Made by a program: the position numbers and the translations under genes
The notes under the pieces: generated by a model
Told to the model about the DNA's origin: nothing
The model's input: the letters and a program-made list of their open reading frames with translations, nothing else
Database searches by the model: none
Part shown: positions 36,748 through 45,652 of the stretch, piece by piece
Layout: each line of letters opens with the position of its first letter
Numbering within the stretch: position 1 is the first letter of the stretch
Assembly (NCBI RefSeq): GCF_026343125.1
Contig: NZ_JAPEMB010000001.1
Location: forward strand, 3,663,501 to 3,727,500
Length of the DNA stretch: 64,000 bases
Source: Streptomyces sp. NBC_00094
GTDB lineage: Bacteria; Actinomycetota; Actinomycetes; Streptomycetales; Streptomycetaceae
Direction: 5' to 3'

Positions 36748-38070
36748 TCACTTCATGGGGAGCTTCTGCCACTTCGGGCTCAGCGCGATGGCCTTCAGCT
36801 GCTCTATCGTCAGCGCGGGCTCGGCGCGGGTGGCGGGCTCGTGCTGCGCACCGGTGTTGAAGCCGGAGACGACGACCCGGAAGTCCTTGGGCGTGATGGT
36901 GTCGGCGGTCCACATGACGACACCGGAGCCGCCCTTCTCGCCGGGCACCTTGGTGAGCTTGACCTTGCGGCCGTCGGGCAGGGTGGTGACGTCCCCGCTG
37001 CCGAAGATGGCGTCGGCCGCGCCCTTCATGTTCGGCTGGACGTTGATCTGGACGAAGCTCTTGCCCTTGCCGTCGTCGACGACCACGAAGCCGTACTCTC
37101 CCTCGCCGCCCTTGTCCGTGACCTTCAGCCCCTTGGGCAGCAAGGAGCGCAGGGTGGCCTGGACCGCGTCGCCCTCCGGCCCGACGGGCCGCTGGGCCTT
37201 GCCCGGGGAGGCCTTCAACGGCTCGGGCGTGGGCAGCTGGCGGAGCAGAGGGCGCCAGCCTTCGGACGTGACGAGGGCCTTCAGCTGGGTGGCGGTGAAG
37301 GGCGGGTTCTCGCGGCTGATCGCCGCGCCCTTCTCGCCCGCGGCGTTGTACTCGCTCGCGTCGACCAGGAAGCCGTCCTTGGTGAGCAGGACCGCCCGCC
37401 AGTTCTTGGTCTCCTCGCGCTTGTCGGGGTACACGTACCCCTGGATGACCATCAGCCGGTCACCGCCCGGCAGCGTGCCGCTGGTGCACTTGTCGAAGGG
37501 GACGTGGACCCTGCTCGGGCACTCGACCTGGCCCGAGCCGGCCTCGCCGTCGCCGCCGGCGGCGCGGTAGAGGCCGACGGAGACGGCCGCCTTGCCGCCA
37601 CCGTCGTCATAGACCCCGAGGGCCGCGTGACCCTTGCTGTCGAGGTTCTCGAACTGCCACTCCCCATCCGGGGTGTTGGCCTTGATCACGGCCGCGATGT
37701 CCTTGACCGGGATCTGCGCCTGGGGCATCTGCGCCTGGCGCCGCTTCTCCGCCTGGCTCGGCTCGGTGGTAGCGCTGGTCGGCTTGGGAGCCGCGGCCAC
37801 ACCGGCGGCCGTCGCCTTGCCGCTGGGGCCGAGCAGCGACCCGCCGTACACACCGCCGATGCCGACGGCGGCGAGCGCGAGGGCGCCGCCGGTCACCGCG
37901 AGGCGGCGGCGCACCAGGCGGCGCCGGCCTCGGGTGAGTCCGCCCGCGACGAGCTCGCGCCGGTCGTCGACAGCGAAGCCTTCGCCGGTGCTGCGCAGGA
38001 CCGCGCCGAGCTCTTCCTCGAAGCCCTCGTGCGGGGCGCCGTCGTGCAGGGAACCTTCGTTCTGAGGCAT
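36748..38070 (-). CDS. Membrane-anchored protein, probable partner of the adjacent sigma factor
   Basis: 440 residues, not assigned to a named family. The first 50 residues are acidic and hydrophilic, a basic run (RGRRRLVRRR) precedes one membrane helix (about 57-80), and a large extracytoplasmic domain of about 340 residues carries two Cys (VECPSRVHVPFDKC, a possible disulphide). This topology, 70 bp downstream of a SigE-family sigma gene, is that of an anti-sigma factor or sigma-linked sensor. No zinc-binding HxxxCxxC motif is present. Confidence 0.7.
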   Translation of the reverse strand: MPQNEGSLHDGAPHEGFEEELGAVLRSTGEGFAVDDRRELVAGGLTRGRRRLVRRRLAVTGGALALAAVGIGGVYGGSLLGPSGKATAAGVAAAPKPTSATTEPSQAEKRRQAQMPQAQIPVKDIAAVIKANTPDGEWQFENLDSKGHAALGVYDDGGGKAAVSVGLYRAAGGDGEAGSGQVECPSRVHVPFDKCTSGTLPGGDRLMVIQGYVYPDKREETKNWRAVLLTKDGFLVDASEYNAAGEKGAAISRENPPFTATQLKALVTSEGWRPLLRQLPTPEPLKASPGKAQRPVGPEGDAVQATLRSLLPKGLKVTDKGGEGEYGFVVVDDGKGKSFVQINVQPNMKGAADAIFGSGDVTTLPDGRKVKLTKVPGEKGGSGVVMWTADTITPKDFRVVVSGFNTGAQHEPATRAEPALTIEQLKAIALSPKWQKLPMK

Positions 38071-38140
38071 GCCGAAATCACCGTCTCCGGTCCGTGGGTC
38101 GTGAGAAGTCTGATGGATGAGAGCCCTGCGGGGCTCCGGG

Positions 38141-38650
38141 TCAGCGGGTGGCGAACTCCGCGATGTTGCCGCCGAGCCGTTCGCGCAGCTTGGTCAGTGC
38201 CCGTACGGAGCGGGTGCGGACCGCCGCCGAGCTGACGTGCAGGGCGTCGGCGGTCTCCTCGACGCTGCGGTCCTCCCAGTACCGCAGCACCACGACCGCC
38301 CGGTCCTTGGGCGCGAGTCCGGCCAGCGCGTCGAGCAGCGCGATCCGGAGCGCCGGGTCCTCGCCGTTCTCGGGGGCGCGGTCGGGGAGCTCGCCGAGGG
38401 GGCGCTCGGTGGCCGAGCGGCGCCTCTGGTGGCTGAGGAACGTGCGGACGAGCACGGTCTGGGCGTACGCGGCGGGGTTGCCGATCCGTGCGATGCGGCC
38501 CCACAGGGCGTACATCCGGCCGAGCGTCTCCTGCGTGAGGTCCTCGGCGAGATGGGTGTCGCCGCTGGTCAGCAGGCATGCGGAGCGGAAAAGATGCCCT
38601 GTGCGTGCGGAGGCGAACTCCAGGAACTCGTCCGCGCGGGACTTTCTCAT
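38141..38650 (-). CDS. ECF sigma factor, SigE family
   Basis: 169 residues. Region 2 is EFLEFASARTGHLFRSACLLTSGDTHLAEDLTQETLGRMYALW (about 8-50), and region 4 is GLAPKDRAVVVLRYWEDRSVEETADALHVSSAAVRTRSVRALTKLRE (about 110-160). The start ATG 38650 is behind AGGAGG. The linked downstream gene (36748-38070) is a likely membrane partner. Confidence 0.93.
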   Translation of the reverse strand: MRKSRADEFLEFASARTGHLFRSACLLTSGDTHLAEDLTQETLGRMYALWGRIARIGNPAAYAQTVLVRTFLSHQRRRSATERPLGELPDRAPENGEDPALRIALLDALAGLAPKDRAVVVLRYWEDRSVEETADALHVSSAAVRTRSVRALTKLRERLGGNIAEFATR

Positions 38651-38791
38651 GCCCCTCCTTTCCCTCGCGGTCACGTGGTGTGGTCGCCGTACACCTCATT
38701 GACGCGACGGGGGCGCGGAAATGTTTCAGGAAATCTCGACGGGATCCCCGCCCAACGAGTCCGAAGAAGCGGAATCGGGTAATCCTGAAGT

Positions 38792-39184
38792 ATGAACACT
38801 CTCAGCGCAGCAGAGGTCCTGGCCGCTGGGGTATGGCAGTCAGGCCTGGGACAGGTTCTCGGCGGGCTCGTCATCGTCGCCGTACTGATCGGGGCCGTCT
38901 GGCTCGGCTTCCGGGTCCGCGACCGCGAGTCCGACACACCGAAACCGGAAGAGCAGCCGCACCGGCCGGAGACCGACCAGCTGCCCGGCGAGATGACCGA
39001 GTACCGCAGGCCGGCGGTGATGCCGCAGACCGACGGCGAGCACCGCCTCATGCCGTACCAGCTCAAGGGTTCCGGCACGTCGGGCACCGAGACCTCACCG
39101 GACCCGCCGAGCGAGGAGAAGCGCAAGTGGGGCGGCATCTCCAGCGGCGGCTTCGGCAGCGGAGGAACCGGCCACGGCGACTGA
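38792..39184 (+). CDS. DUF6479 family small membrane protein
   Basis: 130 residues: one membrane helix (VLGGLVIVAVLIGAVWLGFRV, about 22-43) and a hydrophilic tail ending GGISSGGFGSGGTGHG. The family is Streptomyces-specific, with no known function. It is divergent from the sigma factor across 141 bp. Confidence 0.8.
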   Translation: MNTLSAAEVLAAGVWQSGLGQVLGGLVIVAVLIGAVWLGFRVRDRESDTPKPEEQPHRPETDQLPGEMTEYRRPAVMPQTDGEHRLMPYQLKGSGTSGTETSPDPPSEEKRKWGGISSGGFGSGGTGHGD

Positions 39185-39282
39185 TGCCGAAGCGCACTTC
39201 CCCCTGGTGGTCGCGCCGGGGTGTCCCGGAGGACGCCCCGGCGACGGCCTGACCCTGCCTCGCCTCACGGAGGTCACGACCC

Positions 39283-40206
39283 GTGGATGACGACGACGTC
39301 CTCGCCGCTCCCCTCACGGACGAGGCCGCTCCCTTCAAGGACCGGGAGGACGGGCCGCGCCTGCGGGCCGTCGCGTACCGGCTGCTCGGCTCGTTCACCG
39401 AGGCCGAGGAGGCCGTACGGGAGACGGCCCGGCGCCTGGCCGACAGCGGCCCCGCCACCGCACCGCCCGGACGGCTGACCGACACCCTGGCCCGGATCTG
39501 CCTGGAGCGGCTCCGCACCCGCGAGACCCACCGGTCGGCGCCCTGGGACCCGTGGGACCCCTGGACCGCCGGCGCGCCCGGTGAACCGCACCGTCCCGAA
39601 CAGGTCACCGACCCCGAGCAGCGGGCCCTGCTCGCCGACGCGCCGAGCCCGGCCCTCCTGACGGCCCTGGACGCCCTCACGCCCTCCGAACGGCTCGCCT
39701 TCGTCCTCCACGACCTCTTCGACATCCCGTACGAGGAGATCGCCCCGGTCCTGGAACGCACCCCGGTCGCCGCCCGGCAGCTGGCCACCCGGGCCCGACA
39801 CCGGGTGCGGGGCACCGACGAGATGCCCGAACCCGACCCGGCGCGCCAGGAAGAGGTCGTCGCGGCCTTCCTGGCGGCCTCGCGGGACGGCGACCCCGAG
39901 GCGCTGCTCCCGCTCCTCGACCCGGACGTGGCGCTACGGGCCGACACCACCGCCGTACGGACCGGGGTGACGGCCGCGCACGGGGCGCGTCCGGTGGCGC
40001 GAGCCCTCGCCGGGCCGACCCGGGAGGCCCGGCAGGCCCTGCTGGACGGGGCGGCGGGCCTGGTCCTGACACGGGAGGACCGACCTCACACGGTCTTCGC
40101 CTTCACCGTCCTGGACTCCCTGATCACCTCGGTCGACGCCCTGGCGGACGAGGACCACCTCAACCGCCTGGACGTCCGCCTCCGCACGGAGAACACCCCC
40201 GCCTGA
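39283..40206 (+). CDS. ECF41-type sigma factor with C-terminal SnoaL-like domain
   Basis: 307 residues. Sigma region 2 (RLRAVAYRLLGSFTEAEEAVRET) and region 4 (LTPSERLAFVLHDLFDIPYEEIAPVLERTPVAARQLATRARHRV) are followed by a SnoaL-like fold (about 185-300) that in ECF41 proteins controls core binding. Region 2 looks reduced. A repeat DPWDPW lies in the linker. The start GTG 39283 is behind GGAGG. Confidence 0.87.
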   Translation: MDDDDVLAAPLTDEAAPFKDREDGPRLRAVAYRLLGSFTEAEEAVRETARRLADSGPATAPPGRLTDTLARICLERLRTRETHRSAPWDPWDPWTAGAPGEPHRPEQVTDPEQRALLADAPSPALLTALDALTPSERLAFVLHDLFDIPYEEIAPVLERTPVAARQLATRARHRVRGTDEMPEPDPARQEEVVAAFLAASRDGDPEALLPLLDPDVALRADTTAVRTGVTAAHGARPVARALAGPTREARQALLDGAAGLVLTREDRPHTVFAFTVLDSLITSVDALADEDHLNRLDVRLRTENTPA

Positions 40207-40221
40207 AACAGCCGGGACCCG

Positions 40222-40920
40222 TCACTCCCCGACCGGACGCCCCGCGCGCGAGGCGACATGCGCGGGCGGGGCGAAGCCCTCGGGGAGGACCGGATCGGTG
40301 ACCGGCTCGCCGAAGGTGGTGACCACCGGCAGGACCCCCGCCCACAGCCCGAGCGCCGCGTCCTCGGAGTCACCGTCGTCCGGCGGCCCGCTGCGGGTCT
40401 TCACCGAGGCCTCGGTGAGGTCGAGCGCGAGGACGGCGGTCGCGGCGAGCTCCTTGCGGCTGGGCTGCCGTACGTACTCCCACTGACCGGGCGAGCTCTG
40501 CTCGGTGAGCGCCCGCAGCGCGCGCAGCTTCTCCTCGGGGTCGGTCACGAGCCGGGGTACGCCGTAGACCATCGCGCAGCGGTAGTTGACGCCGTGTTCG
40601 AAGACGGACCGGGCGAGGACGAGCCCGTCGACATGGGTGACCGTGACGCAGACGGTGGTGTCGGGCGCCTGGACGAGGCTGCGGCCGGCCACCGAGCCGT
40701 GCAGGTAGAGCCGGTCGCCGTCGACTCCGTACGCGGTGGGCACCACCATCGTGGTCCCGTCGACGGGAACGCCGAGGTGACAGAGGAAGCCCGCGGCGAG
40801 CACGGCGTCCAGGTCGGCACGCCGATGGCTCCCCTTCTCCCGCATCCGCCGCAGCCGCGTCCGCTCGGTGACGACCAGCTCCTCGCCCGGATCCCCGACG
40901 CCTTCTGCGGTGGTGCTCAT
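40222..40920 (-). CDS. Pyridoxamine 5'-phosphate oxidase-like flavoprotein (NimA type)
   Basis: 232 residues of the split-barrel FMN fold. LDAVLAAGFLCHLGVPVDGTTMVVPTAYGVDGDRLYLHGSVAGRSL (about 38-83) is the classic N-terminal half, and GVNYRCAMVYGVPRLV follows. Relatives bind FMN or F420 or confer nitroimidazole resistance. The start ATG 40920 has GGGGG upstream. It converges on the ECF41 gene. Confidence 0.88.
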   Translation of the reverse strand: MSTTAEGVGDPGEELVVTERTRLRRMREKGSHRRADLDAVLAAGFLCHLGVPVDGTTMVVPTAYGVDGDRLYLHGSVAGRSLVQAPDTTVCVTVTHVDGLVLARSVFEHGVNYRCAMVYGVPRLVTDPEEKLRALRALTEQSSPGQWEYVRQPSRKELAATAVLALDLTEASVKTRSGPPDDGDSEDAALGLWAGVLPVVTTFGEPVTDPVLPEGFAPPAHVASRAGRPVGE

Positions 40921-41154
40921 GGTGCCCCCTCGTTCCACGTAACGACTGCTCGTGGTGTTGTACGGGCTCCCGCCCCGCCCCCGCCACCCACGCCCACCAG
41001 TCGGAACGCCCGCGACACCGCGCCGCTGTCCGGGGGCTTCCCCCTGCCCGGCGAACCGTCCGAGGGCCTCCGCAGCGGACTTGCCCTTCAGGGCACCCGA
41101 TCGGCGGTAGCCTGACGCCCGGTCAGTTCGACTGCCCAGGGGAGGGAATACGGC

Positions 41155-42081
41155 ATGGCCGTAGCCATGTACCGAGCCGTCCTGCTCAGGCGAAAGAACG
41201 CGCAGCGCAACGAGAAGCTGGGTGTCCGCCGCAAGAAGCTCGACCGGCACATCGTCCAGGAGAGCGCGGCGCAGGAGCAGCAGCGGCAGGCCACGTACGA
41301 CCAGGCCCTCGTCCCCTTCCGGGACGCCTTCGCGCGGCTCAAGCGGGTGGATCTGGCCGACCTGACCCCGGTGGACCCGGCTGGGCACTCCACGGCCGAG
41401 GTCGAACTGCAGGAGATACAGCGGCTCGCGGTGTCCGCGGTCGGGTCGCTCATCGGGGCCGGAGCCGCCGGAGCGGGCATCGGCACGGCCACCTACCTGG
41501 CCGTCGGCGCCTTCGCCACCGCGTCCACCGGCACCGCCATCTCCGGGCTTTCCGGGGCCGCCGCGAGCAGCGCCACCCTGGCCTGGCTGGGCGGCGGTTC
41601 ACTGGCGGCGGGCGGCGGCGGAATGGCCGCCGGGACGATGGTCCTGGCCGCGGCTGTCGCCGTCCCGGCGCTCGTCGTGGGCGGCGTCCTCCTCGAATGG
41701 CAGGGCCGCTCGGCCCGCGAGGACCAGGAGAAGGTCGCCGAGGAACTGGACGCGGCGGAGTCCGAACTGACCGAGTCCCGCCGGACCCTGTCCGAGGTGT
41801 TCCAGCGCAGCCGGGAGATCCGCCTCGTACTCAAGGACCTCTGCGCGGCCATGGAAGAGCGGCTTCCGGCCTTCACGGCACTGGTCGCCGACCATGACGA
41901 CCACGGCGTGTACGACGCGCGGCAGCGAGCCCAGGTCAAGGAGATCTTCGATCTCGCCTGCACGACGGTCACGGTGATGGCGGCCCCACCGGCCGGAGAG
42001 GACGGCCGGGTCGGCGAACTGTCCGGCCGCGTCGTCGCGGACGCCCGCGCCCACCTTGCCGGACTGGCCTCCGCCGCATGA
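41155..42081 (+). CDS. Coiled-coil protein with a glycine-rich hydrophobic hairpin
   Basis: 308 residues. The N-terminus is basic (RRKNAQRNEKLGVRRKKL) with a coiled-coil-like region to about 95. Residues about 97-182 are a long Gly/Ala/Ser-rich hydrophobic stretch including STGTAISGLSGAAASSATLAWLGGGSLAAGGGGMAAGTMVL, able to form two or more glycine-zipper membrane helices. A second coiled coil follows (about 185-235). I recognise the glycine-rich motif as recurrent in uncharacterised bacterial proteins but cannot name a function. The stop overlaps the next start (ATGA). Confidence 0.75.
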   Translation: MAVAMYRAVLLRRKNAQRNEKLGVRRKKLDRHIVQESAAQEQQRQATYDQALVPFRDAFARLKRVDLADLTPVDPAGHSTAEVELQEIQRLAVSAVGSLIGAGAAGAGIGTATYLAVGAFATASTGTAISGLSGAAASSATLAWLGGGSLAAGGGGMAAGTMVLAAAVAVPALVVGGVLLEWQGRSAREDQEKVAEELDAAESELTESRRTLSEVFQRSREIRLVLKDLCAAMEERLPAFTALVADHDDHGVYDARQRAQVKEIFDLACTTVTVMAAPPAGEDGRVGELSGRVVADARAHLAGLASAA

Positions 42082-42577
42082 GCCGTACGGTCCTGCCCGG
42101 CGCCTCCGACCAGGCCGCCTGGACGGTCGCGGACGCCGCCACCCGCCGGCTGGCCGAGGCACCGTCGAGACGCTGCGCACCCGGGAGACGGTGGAGCGGC
42201 TGGCGCGCCGGTACGTCGACATCGGCAACGCCCAGCGTGCCGGACACCTCTTCGAGGTCCAGCACGCGCTCTCCTTCAACCAGAACGCGATCCGGGCCGG
42301 CGCATCGGTCCGGGCCGTGGTCACGGAGTGGGCCGAAGGCGGCTCGCAGACGGCCCCGGCCGCCCTGGGCCCGACGACGCACGCGTCGGCCGTCGTGCTG
42401 CCCGGCCTGAAGGACGTACGGGAACGACTCGCGGGCACGGATCCGGCTGCCGCGCTGTCCGGGCTGGCGACACTGACGGCTGCGGAGGCCGGCCGTCCCG
42501 TCTTCCTGACACCGGAGGAGTTCGACGCCTGGATGGCGTCCGAGGATGCCCCACTGGTCCTCGACCCCAACTGGTGA
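42078..42577 (+). pseudogene. Frameshifted downstream partner gene
   Basis: ATG 42078 is coupled to the previous gene. Reading starts MSRTVLPGASDQAAWTVADAATRRLAEA, then near 42150-42165 the coherent protein continues in another frame as VETLRTRETVERLARRYVDIGNAQRAGHLFEVQHALSFNQNAIRAGASVRAVVTEW to a stop at 42577. A one-base deletion (GAGGC-ACC, probably once GAG GCC ACC) explains the shift. After GSQTAPA the sequence also seems to skip material that the motif style would lead one to expect, so an internal deletion is likely too. The family is not named with confidence. Confidence 0.6.
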
Positions 42578-42631
42578 AGGGACGCGGGCACTCCCCGACG
42601 GCGTTCCCCTCACCCGGCGCACACTCCGGGC

Positions 42632-42720
42632 ATGAAAAAACCCCAGGTCACGGCGAGTGAGTCCTGGGGTAATTCCGAGCCGCCTTCGGGATTCGAACCC
42701 GAGACCTACGCATTACGAGT
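42632..42720. repeat. attL: 89-bp direct repeat, left end
   Basis: Identical to 57713-57801. It holds the 3' part of tRNA-Thr from the anticodon loop onwards plus its terminator hairpin (CCCCAGG/CCTGGGG with an A6 tract, i.e. U6 on the minus strand). Confidence 0.95.
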
Positions 42721-42835
42721 TGTCCGATCTCGTTCCGGGGGCGTCCGTAGACGTACGCGAGAGAGATTTCATCGCAGGTCAGCGGCCTCAAGGACCTCCC
42801 CGCACAGGGGTGGACGTCCACGGAATAGGGGCTCT

Positions 42836-42857
42836 CTGAGACCATAACTGAGACCAC
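42836..42857. repeat. Putative left arm-type integrase site
   Basis: Two tandem ACTGAGACCA-type units (period 12 bp), repeated with one mismatch at 57646-57667 near the other end. Paired repeats flanking both att cores are the expected form of integrase arm sites. A 12-bp palindrome GTGGACGTCCAC lies nearby at 42810-42821. Confidence 0.65.
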
Positions 42858-42860
42858 CAG

Positions 42861-43625
42861 TCAGCCGCCTCCCCCCAACATCCCGGCAATACCCTGACCG
42901 AGCTGGGCGGCGCTCTGCCCACTCGACAGCAAGCCCCCGAGGTCCCTCGCAACGGTCATGAGCTTGCTCCAGAGTCCCTGCTTCAGGTTCTCTTCCGCCC
43001 CCATCCCGTGGGCGGATCCAAGGAGCGCGAAGAGCGCGTCCCCGAGGGGCTCCGTGCCAGCGAACCGAACATCGTGCACCGCCTGCAACAGCGTCGTGAG
43101 GTGCGCCAGCATCGCGCGCTTCACGGGCGCTGGAAGTTGCGCCTCTGCGATGCCTTCCATCAACTCATTGATCAACCCCGCGATCCTGGCCAAATCGTCA
43201 TCCGAGATGACAACTTCCGGTACAGCCCGGTGCAGCTCGTACGAGCAGTACCCAAGACCGGTGATGGCACCAGACCGAGGCACGTCGGCACCGGGAGCGA
43301 AGGCTGTGAACATGGCGTGCAAGGACTGCCTAGAGGCAACCTGAGCCATGCCGTTCTCAATCTCATCCAGGTGCTGCTGCAGAGTCTCCTTGTGATCATC
43401 ATCGACAGAGAGGAGTCGCACCTCCTCCCGAACCCGGACTGGAAGATCGACAACGAGACCGACGATGGACATCTGCCGCGCCCAGCTAGCTCCCGGGTCC
43501 ACTAGATCAACGATTGCGTCCCAAGCCAACGTCTGCTTCTGCTGTTGCTCTCCGGAGGTAGCCGCGTGCAGAGCAAGGAGGAGGTCGCGCAGTCGTCCTG
43601 CGGGGTTGTCCAAGTAGTCCGCCAT
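42861..43625 (-). CDS. AICE cargo protein of unknown function
   Basis: 254 residues, soluble and largely helical, no recognised domain. Features: a leucine-rich start (LRDLLLALHAATSGEQQQKQ), a middle with LPAPVKRAMLAHLTTLLQAVHDVRFAGTEPLGDALFALLGSAHG, and a C-terminus AAQLGQGIAGMLGGGG. Base composition is lower in GC than the backbone. No ribosome site precedes ATG 43625. First gene inside the left end, a usual cargo position. Confidence 0.7.
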   Translation of the reverse strand: MADYLDNPAGRLRDLLLALHAATSGEQQQKQTLAWDAIVDLVDPGASWARQMSIVGLVVDLPVRVREEVRLLSVDDDHKETLQQHLDEIENGMAQVASRQSLHAMFTAFAPGADVPRSGAITGLGYCSYELHRAVPEVVISDDDLARIAGLINELMEGIAEAQLPAPVKRAMLAHLTTLLQAVHDVRFAGTEPLGDALFALLGSAHGMGAEENLKQGLWSKLMTVARDLGGLLSSGQSAAQLGQGIAGMLGGGG

Positions 43626-43816
43626 GAGATCACGCTAATGCTCATCGCCAACGCCCACGGCTGAAACACGTGGCAAAGGCAGCAGACTAGCGACGCCGCC
43701 GGGTCGAATCCTGGTGACCACCCCCCCCCATGCGAGGGCTCTGGGCAACGGCAAGGCGGCTCTGATGCTCTCTCGTTTCCCGAATCCCGAACCGTCCCTG
43801 GGCTGGCGGCCGCACG
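43626..43816. other. Gap in AICE cargo
   Basis: 191 bp between divergent cargo genes; contains a run of nine C (43721-43729) but no recognisable site. Confidence 0.5.
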
Positions 43817-44932
43817 ATGGACGGCATGGCAACAGTGGAGAGTGCACACGAGGCTTCGGAGTCTCCGCCCGGGTTGGCGGCTCGGGCGCGAAGTGGAGCA
43901 GACAGCACACGGGCCCGGGTTGCAACACGGTGGCGCCGTCCGGCACTCAAGCGGGTGAGGGATGCCGCCAAGGGGATCCACAAAGACACGGTCGGCGTCA
44001 CAGCGGTGCGGGAGAGATTGGGTGTCGCACGGCCCATATCTGTGGGGGTGCGGGAGTTTGTTCGGGCGTTCTACCGAGCGCGGCGGGTTCCCAGCCCGTT
44101 CAAACGCATGGCGGCGCTGTACGCGGTTGCGGCGAGCTTCGTGCTCATAGCGAATGTAGTGCGGGCTGCTGTACCGATGCTGCCGGGGCATGTGCAGCGG
44201 CTGGTCGAGCGGTTCACTACCAGCATCGCGGAGGCGCCGGCACTATACGTGCCGCTCCAAATCGCCGGTGCGGCCACGGCCACACTCTTCGCACTGGGGA
44301 TGGTGTACCTGGTCTGGCTGTTCGCGGTGAGGCTCGTCTCCTTCGCGCTCCTACGGGAGGGGCGCGCGTTCCGCCCCGTCGTGGCGGCGGTGCGTGCGGT
44401 CAGGGCTTGCGGGGCCGTGTACGGCACAGCTGGCCTGCAGCGGACCACGGAGCTTTGGTGGCTCGCCGTGTCCATGAAGGTCGTCAGGAGGGAACTCCGC
44501 CGTGCGCACCGGGTCCGAGGGAGCCTGCCCCGCCGCGGTGGCCGAGTGAACGTGGTGCGGGCCCACGTGCGGAGCGTCGTGAAATGCCTGGACGCGGCTG
44601 AGGCACGAGTCGACGTGGACGGGGACTCGGCTCTCCCCGCACTCGTCGTGCTCTTGGACCAGGTCGCCGACCGTTACGCCGACGGCCGGCTCGGAGCGCT
44701 CCTCGATGCGGAGATGCTCAAGGACTACCCGCCCGGGCGGGACTGGGAGGCGTTGCGCCTTGCGTTGCTCGCCGTGGTCATTGGGCTTGGGGCGGTAGGC
44801 GCGGGACTTCTCGCGCTTTCGGACCCGGTGACGGCAGTCCTCATCGCGAGCGTCGGCGTGCTGGGGGTTTCCTTGCTCTACCGCCACAACCTGAAGCAAG
44901 GGATCGATCTCCTCGGGCTGTGGCCGCAGTGA
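43817..44932 (+). CDS. AICE cargo membrane protein of unknown function
   Basis: 371 residues (a second ATG at 43826 is possible). The N-terminal 100 residues are basic. Hydrophobic helices lie at about 97-120, 145-180 and a pair at 315-357, separated by a soluble region with RRELRRAHRVRGSLPRRGGRVNVVRAHVRSVVKCLDAAEARVDVDGDSALPALVVLLDQVADRYADGRLGALL. It resembles no family I can name. A membrane protein beside a HEPN-like gene could be an effector or an entry-blocking protein, but this is speculation. Confidence 0.7.
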   Translation: MDGMATVESAHEASESPPGLAARARSGADSTRARVATRWRRPALKRVRDAAKGIHKDTVGVTAVRERLGVARPISVGVREFVRAFYRARRVPSPFKRMAALYAVAASFVLIANVVRAAVPMLPGHVQRLVERFTTSIAEAPALYVPLQIAGAATATLFALGMVYLVWLFAVRLVSFALLREGRAFRPVVAAVRAVRACGAVYGTAGLQRTTELWWLAVSMKVVRRELRRAHRVRGSLPRRGGRVNVVRAHVRSVVKCLDAAEARVDVDGDSALPALVVLLDQVADRYADGRLGALLDAEMLKDYPPGRDWEALRLALLAVVIGLGAVGAGLLALSDPVTAVLIASVGVLGVSLLYRHNLKQGIDLLGLWPQ

Positions 44933-44992
44933 CCAATCGCTTCTTGTCTTGCGGCCGACACCTGCAGTCGAGAGTGCGACAGACTCCCCCTC

Positions 44993-45541
44993 ATGGATGA
45001 CAACGAGGCGACTGAAGCTGACCGTACCTCTCTCGAAGCAGCGCTAGGTCGCATGGTCTACATGGCGGCCACGGTCGAGATGGTCGTTGAAGTCACAGGC
45101 AGCCTCATGGCTGTCGGCGAGGCCGAGACTGAGGCGCTGATGGGTAATACCATCGGGCCATTGGCGAAACTGACTCTGAGATACGCGGAGAGGGCAAGCC
45201 ATCTCGACGCCACCATGCTGGCGGCCCTGGAGTCGATCCTTGCTGATGTGAAAGTTGGCATGGACAACCGAAACGCATACGTTCACGGGTCCTGGGGCAC
45301 GATAGATGGCGCTCTCGTGGCGATGAACAGCAAGGGATTCACGAAGGTTCCTGGCGGCTTTCGAATCAAACCCCTGAGTATGCAGCATCTCGACCAGCTC
45401 ACGGCCGAATTGGAGGAACTTCGGGAGCGCATGCTCGTGTGGTGCAATCGATCGTTCGACCTCCAGCGCCCGGACCTTGTAGCCAAAATCGAGGGTCTTG
45501 AGCCGGACGATGCGCCGCCATATCCGGCGCCAGCGGTCTAG
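44993..45541 (+). CDS. HEPN-like protein (candidate RNase)
   Basis: 182 residues, all-helical by appearance. The sequence DNRNAYVHGSWG contains R93-N-x3-H98, which fits the Rx4-6H catalytic motif of HEPN nucleases with the typical polar residue after Arg. Helical segments before (LGRMVYMAATVEMVVEVTGSLMAV) and after (LDQLTAELEELRERMLVW) fit the four-helix HEPN bundle. HEPN proteins are often toxins or antiphage effectors. Fold assignment is inferred from motif and pattern only. Confidence 0.55.
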   Translation: MDDNEATEADRTSLEAALGRMVYMAATVEMVVEVTGSLMAVGEAETEALMGNTIGPLAKLTLRYAERASHLDATMLAALESILADVKVGMDNRNAYVHGSWGTIDGALVAMNSKGFTKVPGGFRIKPLSMQHLDQLTAELEELRERMLVWCNRSFDLQRPDLVAKIEGLEPDDAPPYPAPAV

Positions 45542-45652
45542 TCGTTCTTGGGTTCCAAGACCGACGGTGGGTTCGCGCTGATACAGCGGCTCATCCAGGC
45601 TCACCCGACGGGTACCGCCCCGCTGGCCTGGGCGCCTGTGCCCCCTAGAGCC

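Noticed and set aside
34964..36913. 649-codon minus-strand frame over the polymerase gene
   Set aside because: The sense frame carries polymerase motifs A, B and C; the antisense product is low-complexity.
43705..43730. tRNA T-arm-like sequence GGGTCGAATCCTGG and a C9 tract
   Set aside because: The arms do not pair fully and no acceptor or anticodon arm is present, so it is not a second att site or tRNA. The homopolymer alone has no supported function.
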